64,000 nucleotides of DNA from Croceibacterium_B sp963783195 (GTDB lineage: Bacteria; Pseudomonadota; Alphaproteobacteria; Sphingomonadales; Sphingomonadaceae), in NCBI GenBank assembly GCA_963783195.1, contig CAWAMV010000004.1, forward strand, positions 992,001 through 1,056,000. The letters run 5' to 3'. Below, in pieces: positions 10,338-18,069 of this stretch (position 1 is the first letter of the stretch; each line of letters opens with the position of its first letter). Under the pieces are notes generated by a model that saw only the letters and a list, made by a program, of their open reading frames with translations, was not told the origin of the DNA and did not search any database. The position numbers and the translations under genes were made by a program.

Positions 10338-11768
10338 TCAACCCTCGTGTACTGCCTTGAGAACCATGCAGGCGGTCACGCCTTCCGGACCATCCTCGCT
10401 GCCATGACCCGACCACTTGACGCCGCCGAACGGGGCGTCCGCGCCGCCGATCATGTGGGTGTTGATGCCCAGCATTCCTGTTTCGACAGCATCGGCCAGG
10501 CGGCGCTGCCGCTTGACGTCGTTGGTCCAGGCGTAGCCGGCGAGGCCGTAGTCGACGCGGTTTGCCTCCGCGATCATGTCTTCCTCGCTGGAATAGGGAT
10601 TGATGAGCGCGACCGGGCCGAACGGTTCCTCGCTCATGATGGCGGCGTCGAGCGGAATGTCGCTGAGCACCGTCGGCTGGAAGAAGAAGCCCTGGTTGCC
10701 GATGCGGCCGCCGCCGGTGTTCACGGTGGCGCCCTTGTCGCGCGCGTTGCCGATCAGGCGGTCCATCGCCTCGGGCCGGCGCGCATTCGCCATCGGTCCC
10801 ATCTGGATGCCGTCTTCCAGCCCGTTACCGACTTTCACGCCCCTGGCCCGTTCGGCGAAACCGGCGCGAAACTTCTCGTACACGCCTTCCTGCACGATGA
10901 AGCGCGTCGGGCTGACGCAGACCTGTCCGCAGTTGCGGTACTTGCCCATGACCGCGGTATCGAGGACCGTGTCGACGTCCACGTCGTCGAACACCAGCAC
11001 CGGGCCGTGGCCGCCGAGCTCCATGGTGGTGCGCAGCATGTTGTCGGCGGCGAGCTTCATCAGGTGCTTGCCGACCACCGTGCTGCCGGTGAAGCTGAGC
11101 TTGCGGATGATCTTGCTGCCCAGCAGGTGGCGGCTGACCTCGTCGGGCACGCCGAACACGGCCTGCGCGACTTGCGGAGGCAGACCGGCGTCGAGCAGGC
11201 ACTGCAGCACGCCGAGCGCGCTCGCGGGAGTTTCTTCCGCCGCCTTCATGATGACCGAGCAGCCCGCCGCGATGGGCGCGCCAAGCTTGCGGCCCGGGTT
11301 GCCGAGCGGGAAGTTCCACGGCGCGAAGGCCGCGACCGGGCCGACCGGCTCCCACCGCACGGTCGAACGCTGGCCGACCGGGCGGACCAGTTCGCGGCCG
11401 TAAAGGCGGCTGCATTCGCCAGCGTAGAAGTTGAACAGACCGACGTTCATCATCAGCTCGATCTTGGCCTCGGCGAAAGGCTTTCCTTCTTCCATCGTGG
11501 CGATGCGGGCCATGTCGTCGGCCCGCTCGACCATCAACCGGGCCGCGCCGGTGAGGACCGCGGCCCGCTCTTGCGGGGTCGAGCGGCGCCAGATGCGGAA
11601 GCCTTCGGCCGCGGTGTCGAGCGCGCGGTCGAGATCCTCGGCGGTGGCCAGTGGCAAGGCGCCGATCGTCTCGCCCGTGACGGGATTGATCACGTCGAAG
11701 GTATTGCGGCCGCCGCCCGAAACCCTTTCGCCGGCGATGATCATGTGGAGGGAGGGGTAGTCGGTCAT
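10338..11768 (-). CDS. NAD(P)-dependent aldehyde dehydrogenase, SSADH-like
   Basis: The 476-residue protein is a full-length aldehyde dehydrogenase. It shows the cofactor region WNFPLGNPGRKLGAPIAAG, the catalytic Glu in MELGGHGPVLV and the catalytic Cys in NCGQVCVSPTRF. Overall it resembles the succinate-semialdehyde/glutarate-semialdehyde group, a group also recruited for aromatic aldehydes. It is followed after 4 bases by the LigW-type decarboxylase on the same strand, and a ThDP decarboxylase that would make an aldehyde lies further down the operon, so an aryl-aldehyde substrate is a reasonable inference. ATG at 11768 lies inside GACTACCC-flanked sequence without a strong Shine-Dalgarno element. 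Confidence 0.9.
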   Translation of the reverse strand: MTDYPSLHMIIAGERVSGGGRNTFDVINPVTGETIGALPLATAEDLDRALDTAAEGFRIWRRSTPQERAAVLTGAARLMVERADDMARIATMEEGKPFAEAKIELMMNVGLFNFYAGECSRLYGRELVRPVGQRSTVRWEPVGPVAAFAPWNFPLGNPGRKLGAPIAAGCSVIMKAAEETPASALGVLQCLLDAGLPPQVAQAVFGVPDEVSRHLLGSKIIRKLSFTGSTVVGKHLMKLAADNMLRTTMELGGHGPVLVFDDVDVDTVLDTAVMGKYRNCGQVCVSPTRFIVQEGVYEKFRAGFAERARGVKVGNGLEDGIQMGPMANARRPEAMDRLIGNARDKGATVNTGGGRIGNQGFFFQPTVLSDIPLDAAIMSEEPFGPVALINPYSSEEDMIAEANRVDYGLAGYAWTNDVKRQRRLADAVETGMLGINTHMIGGADAPFGGVKWSGHGSEDGPEGVTACMVLKAVHEG

Positions 11769-11780
11769 TCCTGTACTCCG

Positions 11781-11866
11781 TCATCCCAGCGCAAGCTGGG
11801 ATCGTTTCGAATTAACCCGGCAATATGTCGAGAGCGGTCCTGGCTTTTGCCGGGACGACGTCATTC
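11781..11866. repeat. REP-like palindromic intergenic element
   Basis: The gap between the SnoaL-like gene and the aldehyde dehydrogenase holds two hairpins. The first is ATCCCAGC-GCAA-GCTGGGAT at 11783-11802, a perfect 8-bp stem with a GNRA-type tetraloop. The second is GTCCTGGC-TTTT-GCCGGGAC at 11837-11856 with one G:T pair. Both are flanked by GTCAT/ACGTCATT. This form (GTCATCCC-stem-GGGAT) looks like the short dispersed palindromes found between genes in many alphaproteobacteria. It may stabilise or terminate mRNA inside the operon. Confidence 0.6.
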
Positions 11867-11869
11867 CGC

Positions 11870-12628
11870 TCAGCCGGTCGCCTTGATCGCCGCGCGTTCG
11901 GCATCGCGCTTCGCATCGCCCTCCCAGCGCTCTGCCACCATTTCCTCGCCCGTAATCGGATGCTTCATATGGAACGGCAGTAGCTTGTGGATCGGCCAGA
12001 GCCAGTGTTCGTCGATAAGCTCGTCGGGCCCGGCCGGATCGCTGGGGTAGGTCTCGCGAATGAAGGGGGTGAATTCGGGGTCGGTGTTGGCCCAGCCGTC
12101 CTCGAAGCTGGCGTGCCAGTGCGGGAAGTAGTTGAGCACGTGAATGCGCCACTTGCCGTCCTCGCCCTTCTTGTAGGTGTTCTCGTAGAGGCCACCTTCC
12201 CACCACTGCCGCTTCTTGAGATGCGGCTCGTCTCCCTGGAAATCCTTGTGCCGCCCGGCCTGCATGGTGCTACGGCCCCGCAGGCGTGCGGTCTTCCCGT
12301 CGGGTTCGATGGTGACGATCGTCTGCAGCTGCGGGTGATCGAGCAGGAAGCCGTCGATCGGGCCGTTGTTGTTGTGCGTGAAGCGCTTGCGGAAGCGGTC
12401 GACGTAAAGACGGCGGACGCCCTCCTTGCCTTTCCACACGCCGCCGAAGAAGCGCACCTCGGCATCGTCGGTGAACAGCTCGACCACCTGGTCGTACATG
12501 CACTTGTCGATCAGGTAGCCGTAGAGATACTGCAGGTTGCGCACGTCGATTTCGTCTTCGCGCCGCTGCAGGCGACCTTCGAGTTCATCCACCTTGGCGG
12601 CAAGCGATTCGAGCGTGGCATCGGCCAT
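11870..12628 (-). CDS. SnoaL-like (NTF2-fold) protein
   Basis: The 252-residue protein has the SnoaL/NTF2-like pattern: an N-terminal helical segment VRNLQYLYGYLIDKCMYDQV, then ELFTDDAEVRFFGG and the strand WKGKEGVRRLYVDR, with a long C-terminal extension. Related proteins in the SnoaL_4 group occur in aromatic, steroid and terpenoid catabolic clusters, mostly without assigned activity. ATG at 12628 is used because GGGAG precedes it; the frame is open 19 codons further but runs across a palindromic operator-like site. It is the first gene of the minus-strand catabolic run toward 6079. Confidence 0.8.
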   Translation of the reverse strand: MADATLESLAAKVDELEGRLQRREDEIDVRNLQYLYGYLIDKCMYDQVVELFTDDAEVRFFGGVWKGKEGVRRLYVDRFRKRFTHNNNGPIDGFLLDHPQLQTIVTIEPDGKTARLRGRSTMQAGRHKDFQGDEPHLKKRQWWEGGLYENTYKKGEDGKWRIHVLNYFPHWHASFEDGWANTDPEFTPFIRETYPSDPAGPDELIDEHWLWPIHKLLPFHMKHPITGEEMVAERWEGDAKRDAERAAIKATG

Positions 12629-12646
12629 CGCGACTCTCCCATTTTT

Positions 12647-12661
12647 GTATGTGTTACATAC
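12647..12661. promoter_or_regulatory. Palindromic operator-like site upstream of the SnoaL-like gene
   Basis: GTATGT-GTT-ACATAC is a perfect 6-bp inverted repeat with a 3-base centre, flanked by T-runs in otherwise GC-rich DNA. It lies 19 bases upstream of the SnoaL-like start, where a promoter for the minus-strand catabolic operon is expected. The form fits operators of TetR- or MarR-type repressors, but no such regulator gene is encoded in the window. Confidence 0.45.
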
Positions 12662-12709
12662 TTTTTCGGAGCATCGCCTGACCAAGTCAACGGGGGATCG
12701 GCGGCCGGC

Positions 12710-14113
12710 TTACAGCCCCTGCGCCTCCAGCCGTTCGACCTCCTCGCGGTAAGGCCGGATGCCTCGCCACATGAAGAAGGTCGCGGTCGGCAGGAAGACG
12801 ACGGCTGTGATCAGGATAGCCTTCCAGACCTGGCTCTCGTCGCCCACGACATAGGTGCTGACCGCGCCGATCACGAAACTTCCGAGGGCGCCGAAGAAGG
12901 TGAACATGAAGAGATAGAAGGCGCTGACCTGGCCGCGCATCTCGTTGGGCGCGATGCGCTGGATCGCCGCATTTTGTGCCGGCGCGCCAGCCAGGCCAAA
13001 GAAGACGCCGAGCGCCATCAGGCTCAGCGCGATCTCGCCGGTGGGCGCGAGCGGCGTGAGGATCGTGGTGACGGTGGTGCAGGCGAAGATGATTGCCGTC
13101 GCGCGGATGTTGGCGTCCTTGTACCGTTTGCCCATCCAGGTGACGAAAGTGCCGCCTGCCGCGATACCGGCGAGCATGGACACGAGCAGCAGTGTGCCGA
13201 GCAGGGCGCCGGTCTCTGCCTCGCTCCAGCCATAGGTGCGGGCCATGAACGGAATGCGCCACGCTGGCAGGCCCTGGCTCTCGACCGCCGACAAGGCGAG
13301 CGCGGCGAACAATGGCAGGAACACCCGTTTGCGCGCCCAGATGGCCTTCAGCGCGTCCCACCCCATGAAGGCGGCGAACTTGCGGCCGATCGGGGCGTCG
13401 GGCGCGGTCAATTGCGCCACCGGGCTGCGCCGCGGCGGTTCCTTGATCATGAGGAAGAACAGTCCCGCGAGCAGGCCGGGCGCGCCGACGATCAGCAGCA
13501 CGAGTTGCCAGTTGAAGATCTCCAGGCCGAGGAACGGGATCGTGTCCGGCATGGTGCTCGTCCAGGCGATCATCTGTCCGCCGAAGATGTTGCCGAACGA
13601 CGAACCGCCGATGTACCCCAGTTGCAGCAGCGCGAAGACGAGCGGTACGCGCAGGGGGCGGAAGGCATCCACCAGCAGGGCATAGGACCCCGGCCCGTTT
13701 GCAGAACTCGCCGCGCCGACGAACAGGCGGGTGCCGAGCAGTTGCCGGAAACTCTGTGCCAGTCCCCCGAGCGCCATGATCGTCCCCAGCACGGCGATGC
13801 TGGCGCCGAGAACGTATTTGCGCGGGAAGATGTCGACCAGCCGGGCGAGCGGAATGCCGACGATGACGTAGGCGATGACGGTGACCGGGCCGAGCAGGAA
13901 GCCGAGCGTCGAGTCCGAAATCTGGAAGCTGCCCTTCATCTTTTCGGCCAGCATGGCGAACACCGTCTGGTCGAAGAAGGTCACGAAGGTGGCGAAGATC
14001 ACCGCGAACAGCGCGAACCAGCCGTACTTCTCCGGCGGGTAGGGGCGGGTGTCGGCAGGCGGAGCGCCCGGGCCGGCGTTGGCCACTTCTGCGGCTGTCG
14101 GGGCGATGGCCAT
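12710..14113 (-). CDS. MFS transporter
   Basis: The 467-residue protein has about 12 membrane segments and is a second major facilitator in the catabolic region. DQTVFAMLAEKM occurs in the first helix, GIPLARLVDIFPRKYVLG forms the loop 2-3 signature and MIKEPPRR precedes the central loop. It is not closely similar to the first MFS carrier. ATG at 14113 follows CAGGGAGA; upstream in-frame sequence is antisense to the exported SnoaL gene and is rejected. It is divergent from the SnoaL-SnoaL-SDR operon across about 138 bases. A role in substrate uptake or metabolite export is inferred from context only. Confidence 0.88.
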   Translation of the reverse strand: MAIAPTAAEVANAGPGAPPADTRPYPPEKYGWFALFAVIFATFVTFFDQTVFAMLAEKMKGSFQISDSTLGFLLGPVTVIAYVIVGIPLARLVDIFPRKYVLGASIAVLGTIMALGGLAQSFRQLLGTRLFVGAASSANGPGSYALLVDAFRPLRVPLVFALLQLGYIGGSSFGNIFGGQMIAWTSTMPDTIPFLGLEIFNWQLVLLIVGAPGLLAGLFFLMIKEPPRRSPVAQLTAPDAPIGRKFAAFMGWDALKAIWARKRVFLPLFAALALSAVESQGLPAWRIPFMARTYGWSEAETGALLGTLLLVSMLAGIAAGGTFVTWMGKRYKDANIRATAIIFACTTVTTILTPLAPTGEIALSLMALGVFFGLAGAPAQNAAIQRIAPNEMRGQVSAFYLFMFTFFGALGSFVIGAVSTYVVGDESQVWKAILITAVVFLPTATFFMWRGIRPYREEVERLEAQGL

Positions 14114-14251
14114 CGGTTTCTCCCTGGTCCGCTCGTCTTCAGTGCGAGCCCAAAATCTGCTTGCGGCAATTTGTAAGTGGCAACTAGACAAAGGCGAAGC
14201 GCTAATTTGTCGCCAAGTGTGGCGGCCAGGCGCCGACGGGAGATATATACG

Positions 14252-14848
14252 ATGCCGAGACCCGCCGCCCGCCGGGCGATTTCCGCCTTTGCCGCCCTGA
14301 CCCTGACCGGAGCCCTGCCGATGACCCAAGCCGCCGCCCAGCAGACCTACGACGTGCAGTACGCCGTCGACCGCGCCGAGATCGAAGACCTGATGGCGCG
14401 CTATCTCTTCGCGATCGATTACTTCGACTGGGATGCCTATGTCGGCACCTTCGCCGAGGATGGCGAGCTGGAATTTGCCAGCGGCACCTCGCACGGGCGC
14501 GATGGGATCCGCGATGCGGTGACCAGCTTCTCGGAGCGGATCGGCCAGTTCTACCACACGGAGGACGGCAAGCCCGCCTTGCTGCGTCACGTGATCCTGC
14601 AGAGCTCGATCCGAGTGGAGGGCGACAAGGCCTGGGGCCGGACGCTGTGGGTGGAAATGGCCAACAACGGGCCCAAGGACGCCATGAAAATGGGCACCTA
14701 CGGCATCTACGAGGACGAATTCACCAAGGCTTCGGGTCATTGGCTGATCAAGAAGCGCCGGGTGCTCAACGAATTCCTCAAGGGCCGCCAGTCCGGCCCC
14801 GGCAACCCGGTGGCGGATATGGACCGCCTGGCTGCCGCGGCAAAGTGA
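14252..14848 (+). CDS. Exported SnoaL-like (NTF2-fold) protein
   Basis: The 198-residue protein begins with a signal peptide (basic start, hydrophobic FAALTLTGALPM, cleavage after QAAAQ), so it is predicted to be periplasmic. The rest is one SnoaL_4-type domain: DRAEIEDLMARYLFAIDYFDW, FAEDGELEF, RHVILQSSIRVEGDKAW and GTYGIYEDEF. The next gene encodes a paralogue of the same domain without a signal peptide. ATG at 14252 is preceded by GGGAG at 8 bases. Catalytic residues cannot be assigned with confidence; family members include dehydratases, isomerases and ring-opening enzymes, and many of unknown role. Confidence 0.82.
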   Translation: MPRPAARRAISAFAALTLTGALPMTQAAAQQTYDVQYAVDRAEIEDLMARYLFAIDYFDWDAYVGTFAEDGELEFASGTSHGRDGIRDAVTSFSERIGQFYHTEDGKPALLRHVILQSSIRVEGDKAWGRTLWVEMANNGPKDAMKMGTYGIYEDEFTKASGHWLIKKRRVLNEFLKGRQSGPGNPVADMDRLAAAAK

Positions 14849-15354
14849 GCGGTTACGGCCCAGCCTATGCCGCCGACCGGGCCGAGATTTGCGATCTCAT
14901 GGCGCGCTATCTCCTCGCCATGGATTACCATGACGCCGATGCCTACGCCGAATGCTTCACCGAAGACGGCGAGCTCGACTGGGCGATGGGTGTCGCCCGC
15001 GGGCGCGAGGAAATCCGGGCGGAGGCGCGCACTTTCGCGGCGAAGATCGGGGAAATTTTCAAGGATCACCAGGGCAACCCGGCCAAGCTGCGCCATAACG
15101 TGAACCAGAAAGTCATCCGCGTGGAAGGCGACCGCGCATGGCACACCGGCTTCTGGTGGGAGATGACCAACGGCGGGCCGGACGGTTCGATCGCGCTGCC
15201 GAGCTATGGCATCTACGAGGACGAACTGGTCCGCGTCGACGGACGCTGGCTTTTCAAGCGTCGCAAGATCTACAACGAGTTCCTCCCCGGGCGGGAGAGC
15301 GGCGGCATACCCGTGCGCGAACTCGACCGGCTCGCAGATGGAGAAAGCGCATGA
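14845..15354 (+). CDS. Cytosolic SnoaL-like (NTF2-fold) protein
   Basis: The 169-residue protein is a paralogue of the exported SnoaL protein just upstream: ADRAEICDLMARYLLAMDYHD, FTEDGELDWAMG, KVIRVEGDRAW, SYGIYEDELVRVDGRWLFKRRK and RELDRLADG align along the whole length. It lacks a signal peptide. GTG at 14845 overlaps the upstream TGA (GTGA), and its own TGA overlaps the ATG of the SDR gene (ATGA), so the three genes are translationally coupled. The paired cytosolic and periplasmic copies suggest related chemistry on either side of the membrane, or a duplication with diverging roles. Confidence 0.8.
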   Translation: MSGYGPAYAADRAEICDLMARYLLAMDYHDADAYAECFTEDGELDWAMGVARGREEIRAEARTFAAKIGEIFKDHQGNPAKLRHNVNQKVIRVEGDRAWHTGFWWEMTNGGPDGSIALPSYGIYEDELVRVDGRWLFKRRKIYNEFLPGRESGGIPVRELDRLADGESA

Positions 15355-16265
15355 TCGAGTTGGCCGGTCGCACCGCCTTCGTAACCGGCGGCGCCAACGG
15401 CGTCGGCATCGGCATCGTGCGCAACCTGCTCGAGGCTGGCGCCAGGGTCGCCATTGCCGACATCCGCCAGGACGCGATCGACACGGCCATCGCCAGTTTC
15501 GACAACCGCGAGGTGATGGGGGTCCAGCTCGACGTCATGGACCGCGCTCGCTTCGCTGCCGCGGCGGACGAGGTGGAGGCGCAGTTCGGCCCGGTAAGTC
15601 TGCTGTTCAACAACGCCGGCATCAATCTATTCCAGACGATCGAGGACAGTTCCTACGACGACTGGGACTGGGTCCTGGGTGTCAACCTGGGCGGCGTCGT
15701 CAACGGCGTTATGACCTTCGCGCCGCGCATGAAGGAGCGCGTCCAGGCGGGCGAACAGCATGGCGGACACATCACCAACACTGCCAGTATGGCCAGCTTC
15801 ATCGGCAGCGGCGCACCCGGCATTTACAACACCGCCAAGTTTGCCGTGCGCGGCCTGAGTTATTCGCTGCGCCACTCCATGTACAAGTACGGCATCGGCG
15901 TTTCGGTGGTGCATCCCGGGCTGGTCAAAAGCTACATCTACGCCAGCGACGACGTGCGGCCCGAGGGGCTGAAGTCGCACGCAAAACCGGTCGATGCGGC
16001 GGCGGTCGAGCGCCTGGCGGGGGTTCACGAGTTTGGCATGGAGCCCGACGAAATCGGTGCGCGCATCCTCGACGGCGTGCGGGAAAATCGCGCGAATATC
16101 TTCACCCATCCCGAACACAAGGATGAGCTGGACGAGCTGCATCGCGAGATCATGGCTGACTACCGCGACTACCCGCACGATGCCGGATGGGAACAGCGCG
16201 TCGCGTTCGAGAAGATGCGCCATGACAATTTCGTCGAGACCCGGCGCAAGGCGCGCGAAATTTGA
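15351..16265 (+). CDS. SDR family NAD(P)-dependent oxidoreductase
   Basis: The 304-residue protein is a classical short-chain dehydrogenase/reductase. It has the cofactor motif TGGANGVGIGI at about residues 13-23, FNNAGIN, a catalytic Ser in TASMASF and the catalytic Tyr-x3-Lys as YNTAK. The C terminus is longer than the usual 250 residues. It is coupled to the SnoaL gene by an ATGA overlap. A role in oxidising a hydroxyl or reducing a keto group in the same catabolic route is inferred from context; the substrate is unknown. Confidence 0.9.
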   Translation: MIELAGRTAFVTGGANGVGIGIVRNLLEAGARVAIADIRQDAIDTAIASFDNREVMGVQLDVMDRARFAAAADEVEAQFGPVSLLFNNAGINLFQTIEDSSYDDWDWVLGVNLGGVVNGVMTFAPRMKERVQAGEQHGGHITNTASMASFIGSGAPGIYNTAKFAVRGLSYSLRHSMYKYGIGVSVVHPGLVKSYIYASDDVRPEGLKSHAKPVDAAAVERLAGVHEFGMEPDEIGARILDGVRENRANIFTHPEHKDELDELHREIMADYRDYPHDAGWEQRVAFEKMRHDNFVETRRKAREI

Positions 16266-16303
16266 TGCCTGCGGTTCATAGACCCCGTGCTAGCGGACCT
16301 GCC

Positions 16304-16663
16304 ATGAAACGTTTTCTCTCCGCCGCCGCCATCGCACTTGCTGCCGTAACCCCTGTCGCCGCGCAGGAAGTGCCCGAATTGACCCTGGAGCAGAAAACGC
16401 TCGTGCGGTGCTCGGCCGCCTTCGCCCTTGCCGCGAACATGCAGGAAAACGGCGACCGCTCGTTGGGGGAGATCCCGGAATTGCGGGCACGCGGCCAGGA
16501 ATACTTCGTGCGCGCAATGGCGCAACTGATGGATGCCAAGGCGTTCGACCGCGCTGCGGTCACCTCGCTGCTCAAGGCCCAGGTGCAAGAACTCGCCACC
16601 GGCGATGCGCTCGCGAAGGCGATGCCCGCCTGCATGTTGTCGCTCGAGGCCTCCGGACTCTAG
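16304..16663 (+). CDS. Small exported protein of unknown function
   Basis: The 119-residue protein has a clear signal peptide (MKRF then a hydrophobic Ala-rich core, cleavage after PVAAQ) and a mature part of about 98 residues, mostly predicted helix, with two cysteines (VRCSAAF and PACMLS) that could pair. I do not recognise a named family; proteins of this kind are common in sphingomonads. The ATG at 16304 starts the signal peptide. The TAG stop lies at the base of an intrinsic terminator, so this is the last gene of its transcript. Confidence 0.7.
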   Translation: MKRFLSAAAIALAAVTPVAAQEVPELTLEQKTLVRCSAAFALAANMQENGDRSLGEIPELRARGQEYFVRAMAQLMDAKAFDRAAVTSLLKAQVQELATGDALAKAMPACMLSLEASGL

Positions 16664-16679
16664 CCCAACCGGGCTTTTT
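16662..16679 (+). terminator. Intrinsic terminator
   Basis: AGCCC-AACC-GGGCT followed by TTTT forms a short GC stem with a T-run. It begins within the stop codon of the small exported protein and separates it from the GST gene. Confidence 0.6.
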
Positions 16680-16783
16680 AACCGCTTGGACCACCGGCAG
16701 GAATTTCCCGCAGATTATCTTCGCGTACCTGTTTTGGTCTGCTGGACGCAAGGCCCGGCATCCGGCATGGCGGCGTGACCGTC

Positions 16784-17455
16784 ATGTGGCAGGTCCATTG
16801 TTTCCCCCTCTGTCCGTTCAGCCGCAAGGTGCGCCTCGCCCTGGCGGAGAAGGGCGTTCCCTACGACATCGTGCCGACCAGGCCGTGGGATGCAAGCGAC
16901 GCGTTCTTTGCGCTTAACCCGGCGGGCCGCACACCGGTTGCGCGCAACGAGGAAAAGCGCGTCGTCCTGGCCGACAGCCAGGCGATCTGCGAATACTTCG
17001 AGGAGACCGAAGATCGTGCGCCGCTGATCCTCGGCACGGCAGCGGGGCGGGCGGAAATTCGCCGGCTCGTCGCCCTGTTCGACGAGCAGCTGTTCGGCGA
17101 GGTCACGCTGCCGCTGCTCAACGAACGGATGAAGAAGCGGATCGTCCTGCGCCAGCCACCGGACTCACGCACCTTGCGCGAGGCGATGCGACTGGCGCAC
17201 GAACATCTGGACTACATCGACTGGCTGATCGACACCCGGCGCTGGGTGGCCGGGGCGCAGATCAGCCTTGCGGACTTTGCCGCCGCGGCGCAGATTTCGG
17301 TCGCCGACTACCTCGGCGGGATCGACTGGACGGGGCACGACGAGGCACATGGCTGGTACCGCGTTATGAAGAGCCGGCCGAGTTTCCGCGCCTTGCTCAA
17401 CGACAAGATGGAAGGCCTACCGCCGCCACCCGGATACAACGATCCGAACTCATGA
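16784..17455 (+). CDS. Glutathione S-transferase family protein (FzlA-like possible)
   Basis: The roughly 223-residue protein has an N-terminal thioredoxin-fold GST domain (HCFPLCPFSRKVRLALAEKG, LNPAGRTPV and ADSQAICEYF as the glutathione-binding Ser region) and a C-terminal helical domain with SLADFAAAAQISVADYLGG. The CPFSRKVRLALAEKG start and the overall length resemble FzlA, the GST-like FtsZ-binding division protein of alphaproteobacteria, but ordinary GSTs share these features. ATG at 16784 is chosen; GTG at 16775 is an in-frame alternative adding three residues. It lies upstream of msrB on the same strand. Confidence 0.82.
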   Translation: MWQVHCFPLCPFSRKVRLALAEKGVPYDIVPTRPWDASDAFFALNPAGRTPVARNEEKRVVLADSQAICEYFEETEDRAPLILGTAAGRAEIRRLVALFDEQLFGEVTLPLLNERMKKRIVLRQPPDSRTLREAMRLAHEHLDYIDWLIDTRRWVAGAQISLADFAAAAQISVADYLGGIDWTGHDEAHGWYRVMKSRPSFRALLNDKMEGLPPPPGYNDPNS

Positions 17456-17553
17456 CAGTGCGTTCCCCGCCTGCAGGGAGCACACCTGCGGGCGAGCGGC
17501 CGACCTTGCGGTTCGCTGGTCGCGAACCGATATGGCGGGGGAAGGAGAACCCC

Positions 17554-17964
17554 ATGTCAGACGACGACACCACCCACATCACCGACGCCGAGTGGCGCGA
17601 GCGACTGACGCCGGAGCAGTATGCCGTATTACGTCAGGGCGGGACCGAACGGGCCTTCACCGGCAAGTACGAGAAGAACAAGGCGACCGGCGAATATGTC
17701 TGCGCCGGGTGCGGGCAGCCGCTGTTCGACAGCGGTGACAAGTACGATTCCGGATCCGGTTGGCCCAGCTTCGTGAAGCCGGCGGAGCAGGGCGCGGTAG
17801 ACGAGAACGTCGATTCCTCTCTCGGCATGGTTCGCACCGAAGTCGTCTGCGCCAAATGTCATGGCCATCTCGGTCACGTCTTCCCCGACGGCCCCGGCGA
17901 CCGGGGCGGGATGCGCTATTGCATCAACTCGGCCGCGCTCGACTTCAAGCCGGAGGATAACTGA
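17554..17964 (+). CDS. msrB: Peptide-methionine (R)-S-oxide reductase
   Basis: The 136-residue protein reduces the R form of methionine sulfoxide in oxidised proteins. It carries the two zinc-binding CxxC pairs (CAGCG and CAKCHG), the SGSGWPSF block and the catalytic Cys in RYCINSAALDF. Length and domain order are normal for a stand-alone cytosolic MsrB. ATG at 17554 has GGAGAA upstream. Its partner msrA lies about 16 kb away on the other strand and is frameshifted in this sequence. Confidence 0.95.
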   Translation: MSDDDTTHITDAEWRERLTPEQYAVLRQGGTERAFTGKYEKNKATGEYVCAGCGQPLFDSGDKYDSGSGWPSFVKPAEQGAVDENVDSSLGMVRTEVVCAKCHGHLGHVFPDGPGDRGGMRYCINSAALDFKPEDN

Positions 17965-18069
17965 CCCGGGCGGGCATGCCTGGCGTTAACCGCGCGTTCG
18001 GATTGCCCTATGCAGGGGGACGGTGACTAACCGGGCGCGGTTGCGCTCCAGGCGGGCTGACGGGAGCCG

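Noticed and set aside
11987..14176. About 730-codon plus-strand frame opposite the SnoaL-like and MFS genes
   Set aside because: It is the mirror of two well-supported genes, with repetitive His/Asp/Glu/Arg composition and no recognisable motif.
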